Assembly (NCBI RefSeq): GCF_900110485.1 | Contig: NZ_FODY01000019.1 | Location: forward strand, 1-64,000 | Reading direction: 5' to 3' | Length of the DNA: 64,000 nucleotides | Origin: Propionispora vibrioides | GTDB lineage: Bacteria; Bacillota; Negativicutes; Propionisporales; Propionisporaceae | Part shown: positions 50,124 through 59,455 of the stretch, one piece after another | Numbering within the stretch: the stretch's first letter is position 1 | How the letters are laid out: the number at the start of each line of letters is the position of its first letter | The notes under the pieces: generated by a model | Databases searched by the model: none | What the model was told of the DNA's origin: nothing | The model's input: only the letters and a program-made list of their open reading frames with translations | Position numbers and translations under genes: made by a program

Positions 50124-51212
50124 ATGAAAGTGAATATAAAAAAAGACGAATGTTGTTTGCGCGTTGGCATTTTAGGGTGTGGTATTATTTGCCAGGCAGC
50201 GCATTTAATTGGCAGTAGTAAAGCGCGGAATATCCATCTTCAGGCTATCTGTGATGTGGCTGAAGATTTACGAAATAAAATAGCTGGGATATATGAGCCT
50301 GACAGCGTTTATGCTGACTATGCGGACATGCTAAAAGATCCGGATATTGATGCTGTTATTATCGGTATTGGCGATCAGTTCCATGTACCTTGTGCAAAGC
50401 AGGCTATCCAAGCCGGTAAGCATACATTTATCGAAAAGCCAATGGGAGTATCAATCGAGGAATGTGAGGAACTCTGCAAGATGGCCGAAGAAAAAGGTTT
50501 GCTGCTGCAAATCGGTCATATGAAGCGTTATGATGAAGGGCTACAGTTTGCCAAAAAATTCAAAGAAGAAAAATTGGGGAAAATTACGACTTACAAAGGC
50601 TGGTACTGCGACAGTGTAGGGCGATATACACTCACTGATAATGTTATGCCGATTCTTTATACCAGCGAAGCGATGAAGAAGCCGAAAGGAAATCCGAAGG
50701 CCAAGCTCGATCACTATTATTTACTTGGTCATGGCAGCCATTTGTTTGATACGGCGCTATATATCATGGGCGATATTGACAAGGTTGCTGCCCGTTATGC
50801 ACATCATGAAAACCAGCATTCCTGGCTTATTGACTGCGATTTCGCCGACGGATCGATTGGTAATTTAAATCTTATTGTAGCCATTGCTCAACAATGGCAT
50901 GAAGGTTCGGAGATTTACGGTACGGGAGGTACGATTTTCACCAAAACCTACAATCCATGGGAATTCCGGTCTTCACGCGTGGAGTGTTATGACCGTGCGA
51001 CTGATACCAGCGTGATTCCGGCGGCTTATGACGGTCAATTCTATCGTCGTGAACTGGAAGGTTTTGCGGATAGTATTTTGAACGGTAAGCCGTGTACAGG
51101 CGCAACGGCTTATGAAGGCATGCAGGTTATGCGTGCGCTTATTGCAACCTATCAATCTATCCAGGAAAATGGCAAGTGGATTGTTTTAAAAGATGCCAAG
51201 GGAGGTTTGTAA
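50124..51212 (+). CDS. Gfo/Idh/MocA-family sugar dehydrogenase
   Basis: 362 residues. Rossmann start RVGILGCGIICQAAHLIG (residues 13-30) binds NAD(P); the family motif EKPMGVSIEECEEL carries the catalytic Lys; C-terminal alpha/beta domain follows with HYYLLGHGSHLFDTALYIMGD, placing a His near the active site. Such enzymes oxidise a ring carbon, often C3, of free or phosphorylated sugars or inositols. First gene of the catabolic run; the next gene starts 1 bp after its stop. Confidence 0.88.
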   Translation: MKVNIKKDECCLRVGILGCGIICQAAHLIGSSKARNIHLQAICDVAEDLRNKIAGIYEPDSVYADYADMLKDPDIDAVIIGIGDQFHVPCAKQAIQAGKHTFIEKPMGVSIEECEELCKMAEEKGLLLQIGHMKRYDEGLQFAKKFKEEKLGKITTYKGWYCDSVGRYTLTDNVMPILYTSEAMKKPKGNPKAKLDHYYLLGHGSHLFDTALYIMGDIDKVAARYAHHENQHSWLIDCDFADGSIGNLNLIVAIAQQWHEGSEIYGTGGTIFTKTYNPWEFRSSRVECYDRATDTSVIPAAYDGQFYRRELEGFADSILNGKPCTGATAYEGMQVMRALIATYQSIQENGKWIVLKDAKGGL

Positions 51213-51213
51213 G

Positions 51214-52047
51214 ATGGAACTTGGTATTTTCTCCCGCACCTATGAGGTGCAGAATATAAAGGAAATTTATAATCGTATGAAAACACACGCATTGCGTATC
51301 ACTCAATTTAACTTATCCTCGGCTGGTTTACCGACTTTGCCAGAGAAGCTGGATGAACAGAAAATAATGGAGATCAAAGAGCTTTCCAGGCAGTATGGTA
51401 TTCAGCTTGTGGCTTTATCAGGGACTTTTAATATGATTTCGCCGGACGAATCCATCCGTCAACAAAGCTGTAAGCAATTTGAAACACAATGTAAAATAGC
51501 TAAATTGCTGGATATTCCGATTGTCACTCTGTGTACCGGGTCAAGAAATCCAGACAGTCAGTGGCATTGGCATGATGATAACCGTAAACCGGAAGCTTGG
51601 GACGACCTCAGACGCTCTACCGAAACAATTCTGCGCTATGCGGAGGATAACGGTATTATACTTGGCGTGGAACCGGAAGTCAGTAATGTAGTATGTACGC
51701 CGAAGCTTGCACGTAAATATCTTGACGAAACAGGCAGCGAACATTTGAAAATTGTTATGGATGGGGCAAATCTGTTCCGGCTTAGCCAGGTTAGTGAAAT
51801 GGAACACGTGCTGCGTGAAGCTTTTATATTATTAGGCAAGGATATTGTCCTTGCACATGCCAAAGATTTTTCCGTAGATAAAAATCTATCTTTCGTACCT
51901 GCTGGCAAAGGAATACTGGATTTTAAACTATACCTGCAGCTCTTGAAACAGACTGGCTATGACGGACCCATCGTTATGCACGGTTTATCTGAAGATCAGG
52001 TGCCGGACAGTCGAGATTTTTTGAAAGGAGTTTTGGCCTATGTCTGA
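51214..52047 (+). CDS. TIM-barrel sugar epimerase/isomerase-like protein
   Basis: 277 residues of the AP-endonuclease-2 / xylose-isomerase-like barrel. The metal-binding residues appear in LGVEPEVSN (Glu), KIVMDGANLF (Asp), VLAHAKDF (His/Asp) and PIVMHGLSEDQVP. Family members epimerise or isomerise keto-sugars or hydrolyse 3-keto-glycosides, and are often paired with Gfo/Idh/MocA dehydrogenases as here. GAGG precedes ATG 51214; overlaps the hydrolase gene by 8 bp. Confidence 0.82.
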   Translation: MELGIFSRTYEVQNIKEIYNRMKTHALRITQFNLSSAGLPTLPEKLDEQKIMEIKELSRQYGIQLVALSGTFNMISPDESIRQQSCKQFETQCKIAKLLDIPIVTLCTGSRNPDSQWHWHDDNRKPEAWDDLRRSTETILRYAEDNGIILGVEPEVSNVVCTPKLARKYLDETGSEHLKIVMDGANLFRLSQVSEMEHVLREAFILLGKDIVLAHAKDFSVDKNLSFVPAGKGILDFKLYLQLLKQTGYDGPIVMHGLSEDQVPDSRDFLKGVLAYV

Positions 52048-52822
52048 GTTTAGGCATAATGGATTGCGGTTTCATTATGAGGTATCTGGCGAGGGCAACC
52101 CGTTGGTATTTTTGCACGGCCTGGGAGGCAGCATGGTACAGATAAAAAAAATCTATGAACCTATCAGTGGTGTGCAGCTTATCAATATGGACCAACAGGG
52201 GCACGGCGAGAGCGATATAGATTTAGAAACCTTGTCATTTGACAGTATGGGCGATGATGTGATTGCGCTCTTAGAGCATCTAGGATTGCAGCAGGTTTAT
52301 TTAGCCGGCATTTCCATGGGGGCGGCAGTGAGCTTGAATATTGCCACCCGCTATCCTCAGCGTGTGAAAAAGCTCTTATTGATTCGTAATGCCTGGACCA
52401 ATGAGGCGCAACCGGACGAGGTACAGCAGATTTTTAAGGATTGTGCGATGGCTCTAAAGGACAATGACATCGAAAAATTCTATGCAACCGATAGTTACAA
52501 GAAAATTTTTCGGTTATCAGCCTATACAACCAATGCATTTACCAATTATTTCAAGGATCCAGTGTCGGTAAGAAACTATAAAAAGTATCTGATATTGCCT
52601 AATAAGGTGCCTATCCCTTCGCTTGCTGTATTAAAAAAACTCAGAATGCCGGTCATGATTATTGCCAATGACAATGATCTGGCGCATCCTATCGCTTATA
52701 GCCGGTATCTGCACGAACACATTTCGGGAGCAGTTTACTATGAGATTGTAGATAAGGATAAAGATGCCGTTGGGCATCGGGAGGCTGTGAATTTCTATTT
52801 GCAGAAGCTTCTGTCTGAATAA
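52040..52822 (+). CDS. Alpha/beta hydrolase
   Basis: 260 residues. Oxyanion segment VFLHGLGGSMVQ, nucleophile elbow LAGISMGAAVSL (Ser in GISMG), acid in IIANDNDLAHP and His in DAVGHREAVN. A lactonase or esterase role is plausible because the neighbouring dehydrogenase could yield a lactone, but this is inference. Third gene of the tightly packed set. Confidence 0.85.
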   Translation: MSEFRHNGLRFHYEVSGEGNPLVFLHGLGGSMVQIKKIYEPISGVQLINMDQQGHGESDIDLETLSFDSMGDDVIALLEHLGLQQVYLAGISMGAAVSLNIATRYPQRVKKLLLIRNAWTNEAQPDEVQQIFKDCAMALKDNDIEKFYATDSYKKIFRLSAYTTNAFTNYFKDPVSVRNYKKYLILPNKVPIPSLAVLKKLRMPVMIIANDNDLAHPIAYSRYLHEHISGAVYYEIVDKDKDAVGHREAVNFYLQKLLSE

Positions 52823-52901
52823 GTGTTTTTCGGAGATCATTAGTTTAAGTGGTGGAAGACTATATGAAGGTAGCGGACAATAGGGTGATTTTTATAATTT
52901 G

Positions 52902-52917
52902 ACGAAAAAAATTTCGT
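52902..52917. promoter_or_regulatory. Putative operator ACGAAAAAAATTTCGT upstream of the PTS gene
   Basis: A 16-bp palindrome nearly repeated at 55215-55230 (ACGAAATAAATTTCTT) upstream of hxlB. Candidate binding site for the RpiR- or DeoR-type regulator of the cluster. A separate perfect palindrome CTTGTGATCACAAG lies at 52994-53007 before the PTS gene. Confidence 0.5.
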
Positions 52918-53077
52918 TACTATTTTAATAGAGAAAAATATTACAATGTACTGCGCAAAGAAAATTTTCTTTTTAAAATATTAAGAAACAAAACTTGTGA
53001 TCACAAGGTGAATTGGGTATGTCCTTATCCTGGATTTTTAAAAAATTGAATTGTTCCCTAAAGAAAGGATGAGAAAA

Positions 53078-55132
53078 TTGTTTAAATCATTTTTCATGAA
53101 ATTCGTAAATAAGATTACGAATATTGGCGGGTCACTACAGACACCCATTGCCATTCTACCGGCAGCAGGTCTTTTATTAGCATTAGGTGTGGTTTTTACT
53201 AATAAGAGCTTCCTGGAAATGATGCCAATGGTAGATACTCCGACAGTCCATCATATATTTTCTGTTGCCCTGCAATGCGGTGCCATTATTTTCGGAAATT
53301 TACCATTAATTTTTGCAGCAGGTGTCGCTATTGGTCTTTGCAATAATGATGGTGTTGCAGCATTATCCGCTATTGTAGCCTATTTAATTATGAATGTAAC
53401 GATTGGCGGACTATTAGGGATTACTCCGGAAATTGTTACAACCTCCCGGGCCTACGTGAATATGCTCGGTATTCCAACCTTACAGACCGGCGTATTAGGT
53501 GGTATTATCATCGGAGTACTCGTATCCAGTATTTATAATCGCTTTTTTGATATCAGATTACCTAAAGCTTTGGAATTTTTCGCCGGGAAAAGAAGCGTGC
53601 CAATTATTTCAGCATTTAGTGCTTTCTTTGTTGGTGTTATCATGTGCGTTATTTGGCCTCCTATCCAGGAACAAATTGATGCATTATCCCTTTTTCTGCA
53701 GAACAGCAATGGCGCTGTGGCTGGTTTTATGTTCGGCTTTGTCGAGCGCCTTACGATTCCGTTTGGCATGAATCACGTATGGTGGCCGACTTTCTGGTTG
53801 CAAGCCGGTGAATATGTAACTCAGTCCGGTAAGATTGTACATGGCGATCAATTGATTTTCTTTGCCCAACTAGCGGATAATGTGCCCATTACTTCGGGGC
53901 GCTTTATGAACGGTCTGTTTCTCTTAAAAATGTTCTCCATGCCGGCGGTAGCGCTTGCGATGTATCATTGCGCCAAACCAGAAAATAAAGCTAAAGTTGC
54001 AGGGATATTGATGTCAGGTGCGATAACCTCCTTCGTTTGCGGTATTACTGAGCCGTTGGAATTTTGCTTCATCTTTACGGCGCCGCTTCTCTTTTTCGTC
54101 TATGCAATTGTTACCGGTATGGGCTTTGCCGTTATGAATATGATTGGTGTGCATTTGGGGCTGTCATTCTCAGGCGGTTTGCTGGACTATGTATTTTTCA
54201 ATGTTCTGCCCAACCGTACGTCTTGGTGGTTGCTTTTGCCCGTCGGTGTAATCGCTTTTGCCGTTTACTATCTAATGTTTATCTTTGCAATTCGAAAATT
54301 TGACTATAAGACACCGGGCCGTGAGGATGTCGTTGAGGATGAACAGGAAAATGAGCTCGGTGATATTGAGCTCATCAATGGGATAATCAAGGCACTTGGC
54401 GGTGCAGAGAATATCAAACATGTTAATGCCTGCTATTCGCGGTTACGGGTAGATGTTAAGGATACGGCTTGTGTTAGAAAGGATGAGTTTCAACAGCATT
54501 TAAAAGCCTCGGGAGTAAGTATTCTTGGCCAGAACGTCCAGGTTATTTATGGTATGAAGGCTGTAGCGATAAAAGAAGGGGTGCTCGCGATGTTGCGCGG
54601 CCAGACTATTGTTGGCGATAAAATTTCTCGTGTTGAAGGGGATATCAATATCAGTACTGCCCCACGAAAACTGCAGGATATGGTTTCACCCTATGCCGGA
54701 AATATTATGCCGCTTGATCGAGTTCCCGATGAGGTTTTTAGTAAAAAAATGGTTGGTGACGGCTTTGCTATTGAGCTTACGGACAGCAGGGTCGATGCAC
54801 CTGTCAATGCCACAGTTATCAGTATCTTTCCCACAAAGCATGCGATTTCTTTGCTTGATGAAAACCAGAATGAAATCTTACTCCATTTGGGACTGAATAC
54901 AGTCAACCTTAGTGGAGAAGGGTTTGAAATTTTTGTAACGCCCGGTGAAAAGGTAATGGCAGGGCAATTGTTAGCTAAAGTAGATCTTGAAGTACTGCGT
55001 AAAAATAACCTTTCGGCAGTTTCACCGATTATTTTTACTAATATGGATGCGCAGAAACTGCAGGTCTGCAACGTAAAGCAAGGCAAGGTCCTGCGCGGGG
55101 ATAAAAAGTTATTTGCGATTGAAGCTATATAG
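53078..55132 (+). CDS. PTS transporter IICBA, glucose family
   Basis: About 684 residues with domains in the order IIC-IIB-IIA. IIC (about 1-410) has GGSLQTPIAILPAAGLLLALG and the signature SFVCGITEPLEF; IIB (about 430-505) has the phospho-Cys in VNACYSRLRVDV; IIA (about 545-680) has VDAPVNATVISIF and the phospho-His in ILLHLGLNTVNLSGEGFE. It imports and phosphorylates a glucose-type hexose, amino sugar or glucoside. The loop HVWWPTFWLQAGEY differs from typical PtsG. The start is uncertain: TTG 53078 with AAGGATGAG upstream is chosen, ATG 53069 or 53096 are alternatives. Confidence 0.9.
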   Translation: MFKSFFMKFVNKITNIGGSLQTPIAILPAAGLLLALGVVFTNKSFLEMMPMVDTPTVHHIFSVALQCGAIIFGNLPLIFAAGVAIGLCNNDGVAALSAIVAYLIMNVTIGGLLGITPEIVTTSRAYVNMLGIPTLQTGVLGGIIIGVLVSSIYNRFFDIRLPKALEFFAGKRSVPIISAFSAFFVGVIMCVIWPPIQEQIDALSLFLQNSNGAVAGFMFGFVERLTIPFGMNHVWWPTFWLQAGEYVTQSGKIVHGDQLIFFAQLADNVPITSGRFMNGLFLLKMFSMPAVALAMYHCAKPENKAKVAGILMSGAITSFVCGITEPLEFCFIFTAPLLFFVYAIVTGMGFAVMNMIGVHLGLSFSGGLLDYVFFNVLPNRTSWWLLLPVGVIAFAVYYLMFIFAIRKFDYKTPGREDVVEDEQENELGDIELINGIIKALGGAENIKHVNACYSRLRVDVKDTACVRKDEFQQHLKASGVSILGQNVQVIYGMKAVAIKEGVLAMLRGQTIVGDKISRVEGDINISTAPRKLQDMVSPYAGNIMPLDRVPDEVFSKKMVGDGFAIELTDSRVDAPVNATVISIFPTKHAISLLDENQNEILLHLGLNTVNLSGEGFEIFVTPGEKVMAGQLLAKVDLEVLRKNNLSAVSPIIFTNMDAQKLQVCNVKQGKVLRGDKKLFAIEAI

Positions 55133-55173
55133 TCAAGACTTTATTCCAGGATGTATAGAGACATCGGATTATG

Positions 55174-55203
55174 AAAAGAGGAATAGGGCTATTCCTCTTT
55201 TTA
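55174..55203 (+). terminator. Terminator after the PTS gene
   Basis: AAAAGAGGAATAG and CTATTCCTCTTTT with a 2-base gap, ending in T residues. Confidence 0.85.
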
Positions 55204-55214
55204 TATAAAACTTT

Positions 55215-55258
55215 ACGAAATAAATTTCTTGTAAAAAATAAAGCGAAAAAAATTACAG
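55215..55258. promoter_or_regulatory. Putative operator pair upstream of hxlB
   Basis: ACGAAATAAATTTCTT (55215-55230) matches the site at 52902 in 14 of 16 bases. A poorer match GCGAAAAAAATTACAG starts at 55243, 28 bp later. Both lie in the short gap before hxlB. Confidence 0.45.
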
Positions 55259-55271
55259 AAGAGGTTAAGTC

Positions 55272-55829
55272 ATGGGAATTCGAAAATATGAGAATATTGT
55301 TTTAGATGAATTGAATACGACGCTAAATCGAATTGATGAAAATGCGGTGGAAGAGGCTATTCGTATCTTGAAACAAGCGAATAAGGTTTTTGTTTTGGGA
55401 TTAGGACGTACTGGTCTTATGGGAAAATCTTTTGCGATGCGTCTCATGCATATGGGTAAAGACGCCTATGTTGTTGGTGAAACAATCACACCGAATTTAG
55501 AAGATGGCGATGTGCTGATCGTAGGCTCGGGCTCAGGTGAAACCAAAGGGCTTGTGCAGATGGCGGAAAAAGCGAAATCCTATCAGGGCAGAGTAATTGC
55601 CCTGACAGCTACACCAAATTCGACTATTACAAGGATTGCCGATGTGAGCATCGTTATCCAAGCGCCGACTAAAAATAAAGATGAAAGTGATTTTGTATCG
55701 GTGCAGCCAATGGCATCTTTGTATGAGCAAAGTATTTTACTGCTCTGTGATTCCATGATTTTAGAACTTATGGACATGGCGGAAGAAAATAATGATGAGA
55801 TGTTTAAGCGGCACTCAAATTTAGAATAA
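55272..55829 (+). CDS. hxlB: 6-phospho-3-hexuloisomerase (SIS domain)
   Basis: 185-residue SIS-domain isomerase, the usual length of HxlB/PHI. VFVLGLGRTGLMGKSFAMRLMHMG, VGETITPNLEDGDVLIVGSGSGET and VIALTATPNSTITRIADV are characteristic. It interconverts D-arabino-3-hexulose 6-phosphate and fructose 6-phosphate. Its usual partner hexulose-6-phosphate synthase is not in the window, so the 3-hexulose phosphate may come from another reaction, or the substrate differs. AGAGG RBS. Confidence 0.85.
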   Translation: MGIRKYENIVLDELNTTLNRIDENAVEEAIRILKQANKVFVLGLGRTGLMGKSFAMRLMHMGKDAYVVGETITPNLEDGDVLIVGSGSGETKGLVQMAEKAKSYQGRVIALTATPNSTITRIADVSIVIQAPTKNKDESDFVSVQPMASLYEQSILLLCDSMILELMDMAEENNDEMFKRHSNLE

Positions 55830-55844
55830 GAGAGGAAACACTGC

Positions 55845-56669
55845 ATGGAACAGTTTGATTTAAAAGAAATAGCCAAGAAAATTAGAATTAATATTATTGA
55901 ATCACTCGTTGAAGCAAAGTCAGGGCATCCAGGCGGTTCGCTATCCTTAGCGGACATCATGGCCGTACTGTATTTCAAAAAAATGAATATAAATCCAGCC
56001 AGCCCCAAGGATGTGAATCGGGACAGACTGGTGCTATCCAAAGGCCATGCCGCGCCGGTATTATATGCGGCCCTAGCTGAAAGGGGTTATTTTCCGAAAG
56101 AAAATCTAAAATTCTTACGCAAATTTGGCGCCATGCTGCAAGGCCATCCCGATATGAAATTAACACCGGGTGTAGATATCTCCACAGGCTCGTTAGGGCA
56201 AGGACTTTCAGCGGCCAATGGTATGGCACTGGCAGCTAAACTGGATAAAAAAGACTATAAAGTGTATGTAATTCTTGGTGATGGAGAATGTCAGGAAGGG
56301 CAGATTTGGGAAGCTGCCATGAGTGCGGCGCATTATAAATTGAATAATGTGATTGCATTTTTGGATCATAATGGTCTCCAGATTGACGGTACAAATGATG
56401 AAGTCATGAGCCTTGGTTCCGTGACTGATAAATTTAAGGCTTTTGGTTGGAATGTCATTATGATTGATGGACATAACCTTGCTGAAATTGAAGCGGCCAT
56501 TGAAGCGGCCTGCCGGAGCCAGGAAAAGCCGACGATGATTGTGGCGAAAACCGTTAAGGGTAAAGGCGTGTCGTTTATGGAAAATCAAGCCGGTTGGCAT
56601 GGCACTGCACCGAACGCGGAAGAAGGCGAAAAGGCCATAAAAGAATTGACAGGAGGAATGGGGCCATGA
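55845..56669 (+). CDS. Transketolase, N-terminal (TPP) subunit
   Basis: 274 residues, the pyrophosphate-binding half: [52 protein letters not shown] and the thiamine diphosphate motif [24 protein letters not shown]. Needs the next gene for a complete active site. 15 bp after hxlB. Confidence 0.95.
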   Translation: MEQFDLKEIAKKIRINIIESLVEAKSGHPGGSLSLADIMAVLYFKKMNINPASPKDVNRDRLVLSKGHAAPVLYAALAERGYFPKENLKFLRKFGAMLQGHPDMKLTPGVDISTGSLGQGLSAANGMALAAKLDKKDYKVYVILGDGECQEGQIWEAAMSAAHYKLNNVIAFLDHNGLQIDGTNDEVMSLGSVTDKFKAFGWNVIMIDGHNLAEIEAAIEAACRSQEKPTMIVAKTVKGKGVSFMENQAGWHGTAPNAEEGEKAIKELTGGMGP

Positions 56670-57583
56670 ATAAGGCTACTAGAGATGCCTACGGCAGCGC
56701 GTTAAAAAAATTGAAGGATAATGAGCAGGTTGTTGTATTGGAAGCTGATTTAGGTCACGCCACACGGTCATTGAGCTTTAAAGAGGTTTGTCCGGAGCGG
56801 TTTTTCAATATGGGAATTGCTGAGGCAAATATGATTGGCACCGCAGCAGGTCTGGCGACTTGTGGTAAAATTCCCTTTGCAAGTACTTTTGCGATGTTCG
56901 TGACTGGCCGTGCCTATGATCAAGTGCGCAATTCGGTTGCCTATCCGAAGCTGAATGTCAAGATTGTGGGAACCCATGCGGGAATTTCGGTAGGGCCTGA
57001 TGGCGGAACCCATCAATGTATCGAAGATATTTCGCTTATGCGGGGAATTCCGGGCATGACAGTCATCCAGCCAGCGGATGACGTGGAGGCAGAAGCGGCA
57101 ATACTGGCCGCTGCCGGGCATGATGGGCCGGTTTATCTGCGGCTGGGACGAAGCCCGTCGCCAACCATCCACCCAGTGGATTATCAATTTAAAATTGGTA
57201 AGGGAGAAGTTTTGAAAGAGGGCAAAGACGTTACGATTATTGCAACTGGCCTTATGGTTGTGAAAGCTTTGGAAGCTGCTAAAATCTTAGAACAAGAAAA
57301 TATTCATGCAACAGTTATTAACATGAGTACAATTAAGCCGTTAGATAGCGAACTCATTACTCAGGCTGCAGAAGATACTCAAAGAATAGTTACCGTTGAG
57401 GAACATAGCGTGATTGGAGGCTTGGGAAATGCTGTGAGCGAAGTTCTGGTAAAAAATCATTCAGTACGGGTTCAGGTGATTGGCGTGGAAGATTGTTTTG
57501 GTCAGTCCGGAACTGACAAGGAACTTTTTGAGAATTACGGCTTAACGGTTGAAAATATCGTAAAAAGTTGTAAAGCTTTTTGA
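56666..57583 (+). CDS. Transketolase, C-terminal (pyrimidine) subunit
   Basis: 305 residues. PYR domain with catalytic Glu in [42 protein letters not shown], and a C-terminal transketolase domain with [22 protein letters not shown] overlap with the first subunit, so equal synthesis. Split transketolases are common in anaerobes and archaea, and here the pair is dedicated to the sugar cluster. Confidence 0.95.
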   Translation: MNKATRDAYGSALKKLKDNEQVVVLEADLGHATRSLSFKEVCPERFFNMGIAEANMIGTAAGLATCGKIPFASTFAMFVTGRAYDQVRNSVAYPKLNVKIVGTHAGISVGPDGGTHQCIEDISLMRGIPGMTVIQPADDVEAEAAILAAAGHDGPVYLRLGRSPSPTIHPVDYQFKIGKGEVLKEGKDVTIIATGLMVVKALEAAKILEQENIHATVINMSTIKPLDSELITQAAEDTQRIVTVEEHSVIGGLGNAVSEVLVKNHSVRVQVIGVEDCFGQSGTDKELFENYGLTVENIVKSCKAF

Positions 57584-57590
57584 TGATTTT

Positions 57591-57623
57591 TTCCCCGCCA
57601 CTACGTTGCTGAGTGGTGGGGAA
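57591..57623 (+). terminator. Hairpin after the transketolase genes
   Basis: TTCCCCGCCAC (57591-57601) and GTGGTGGGGAA (57613-57623) pair; the downstream T-run is weak (ttgtat). Confidence 0.55.
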
Positions 57624-57761
57624 TTGTATATGCAGGCTGGTGAGTCCTATTTTGTGGTCAAGGCGTTAAGATAATTGTATAATATGTATAACAGCATTTG
57701 TACAAGTTTTTTACCGATGGTTTCTTCTTAGGAATAAGCTAGCTTAAGGGGGATTAAAATA

Positions 57762-58607
57762 TTGGAAAACTACGCCACAATTATGGCGATCAATAATGCA
57801 TATCCGGATTTATTTGAACAAGAGAGAAAAGTGGCTGAATATATTTTGAAGAATCCGGAAGCTGTTACTAATATGAGTGTTACCGAGCTGGCGGAAAAGA
57901 GTAATGTAAGTGATGCCACGATTATTCGTTTTTCTAAGAAGGTTGGTTTCAAGGGATTTTATCATTTTAAGATTTCTTTAGCTAAAGATATTATTGATCC
58001 GGAAACAAAAATTTCGACTCATATAGATGTTGAAAATATTAAAGCATCAATAGATAATATTTTTTCCTATAAAATTGAAGAAATTAAGAAAACAGCTGAT
58101 GTTATAGATACGACTAGTGTGAAAAATTGTATCGATTTGATCGTTAACTGTGATTCCTTGTATTTTTTTGCGGCAGGTAATTCAAACCCGGTTGCGGTTT
58201 ATGCCGCATATCAATTCTCGCAGGCAGGTATTAAGACGGTTGTCAATATAACGCCGGAAATGCAAATCAATGCGGCTTTTTCTATGGGAGAAAATGATGT
58301 AGCCTTTGGCATATCAAATTCCGGAAGCACCCGTATGATGCTGGATGTGTTTGAAATTACTCAGAAGCGAAAGATAAAGAGCATTTGCATTACAAGCTAT
58401 GCAAAATCACCGCTGGCGCAATTAAGTGACTGTACTTTACATACGGTAATGACAGAAAAGATATTTTTCGAGGCCTTTAGCTCTTCGCGTATGATGCCCA
58501 TGGTTGTCATCGATGCATTGTTACTCTTACTATCCAAGAATAAAACAATTGATGCCTATAAACATAACAGTAACTGTGAGCAATATTTAGCAAAGTATAA
58601 ATATTGA
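57762..58607 (+). CDS. RpiR/MurR-family transcriptional regulator
   Basis: 281 residues. N-terminal HTH_6 domain (MSVTELAEKSNVSDATIIRFSKKVGFKGFYHFKISLAKDI, about 35-75) and C-terminal SIS domain (FFAAGNSNPVAVYAAYQFSQ; FGISNSGSTRMMLDVFEI). RpiR regulators sense phosphosugars. Likely controls the PTS-hxlB-tkt genes, perhaps through the ACGAAA-type palindromes. TTG start with AAGGGGG about 10 nt upstream. Confidence 0.9.
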   Translation: MENYATIMAINNAYPDLFEQERKVAEYILKNPEAVTNMSVTELAEKSNVSDATIIRFSKKVGFKGFYHFKISLAKDIIDPETKISTHIDVENIKASIDNIFSYKIEEIKKTADVIDTTSVKNCIDLIVNCDSLYFFAAGNSNPVAVYAAYQFSQAGIKTVVNITPEMQINAAFSMGENDVAFGISNSGSTRMMLDVFEITQKRKIKSICITSYAKSPLAQLSDCTLHTVMTEKIFFEAFSSSRMMPMVVIDALLLLLSKNKTIDAYKHNSNCEQYLAKYKY

Positions 58608-58781
58608 ATGTGTGCTTATCATTTATCAACTGACACGAGCCGATAAATGTGAGTACTCTCTGCTTATTAAAGTTTTAAGCAAATGTTGTGCGTCTTGTTT
58701 TGGCGTTCTAACGCCTGTAAATAGGATATTCTAAATATCAATCATATAGGCGGATTTAAAACTGTTGTAAGAAGTCGGATT

Positions 58782-58824
58782 TAACAATAACTGTCATAAA
58801 TTTGTCATGCCTTTCCTCTAAAAT
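58782..58824 (+). promoter_or_regulatory. Pho-box-like site and promoter of the 58866 gene
   Basis: TGTCAT at 58792 and 58803 (11 bp apart), with TTAACA just upstream near 58781. -10 TAAAAT starts at 58819, 15 bp after the last GTCAT starts, the same spacing as in boxes A-F. CTGTCATAAATTTGTCAT closely resembles the PhoB box, so a PhoB-like regulator is possible. Confidence 0.5.
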
Positions 58825-58865
58825 CAAAATACGGAGAGTTTAACGAGGAAAGGTGTGCATATTCT

Positions 58866-59336
58866 ATGAAAAACAAGAGAATGCTTTCAGCCTTGGTGGG
58901 GCTGTTTATGATGGGGATGACTACCAGTGCTTTTGCCTGGTCGCCTGAACTGGAGGGAAGCCCCGACGATTTTCATATGGGGAAAAATCAGGGATATTTT
59001 ATTTGGCATGATAATGCGGGACTGCATCTGAGAACAACTACTAAAGGACAGAATCATGTTTACACTGGTGTCCTGCGAACTGATGGCCGGTTTGTTAATG
59101 TCCACGGTGTGCGTTTGGAAAGTGACGACAGATATAAAATTACATCTTTTGGGCATAAGCTGGAGTTTCGCTTTGAAACAATTGGTGCGTCTGATGGAGT
59201 TGATTTCAGGGTTGACGGTGGAGACAAAGTGGATTTTGACTTGTTTGTCGATGGACATAAAATTTCTCCGAAAAAGATTTATGGAGGAGAAAACAACTGG
59301 CATCCTCGTTCCAACAGTTTTAAAATTACTCGCTGA
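58866..59336 (+). CDS. Secreted protein of unknown function
   Basis: 156 residues. Signal peptide (MKNKRMLSALVGLFMMGMTTSAFA), then a beta-rich mature part with repeated His and Asp (YFIWHDNAGLHLRTTTKGQNHVYTGVLRTDGRF, VDFRVDGGDKVDFDLFVDGHK) that looks like a small beta-sandwich. GAGGAAAGG is the RBS. Upstream Pho-box-like control. Strong terminator after it. No family recognised. Confidence 0.7.
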   Translation: MKNKRMLSALVGLFMMGMTTSAFAWSPELEGSPDDFHMGKNQGYFIWHDNAGLHLRTTTKGQNHVYTGVLRTDGRFVNVHGVRLESDDRYKITSFGHKLEFRFETIGASDGVDFRVDGGDKVDFDLFVDGHKISPKKIYGGENNWHPRSNSFKITR

Positions 59337-59345
59337 ATGTGAAGG

Positions 59346-59380
59346 AAGCCCCGGCCTGAAAAGTGCCGGGGCTCCTTTGT
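59346..59380 (+). terminator. Terminator after the 58866 gene
   Basis: AGCCCCGGC and GCCGGGGCT pair around ctgaaaagt and are followed by CCTTTGTGT. Confidence 0.75.
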
Positions 59381-59455
59381 GTACGATTAAACAGGAAGTT
59401 AGTGTAATCAGCAGAAAAATAAAATGTGTTTCTTGTTTGCCGTTTACAGATGATT

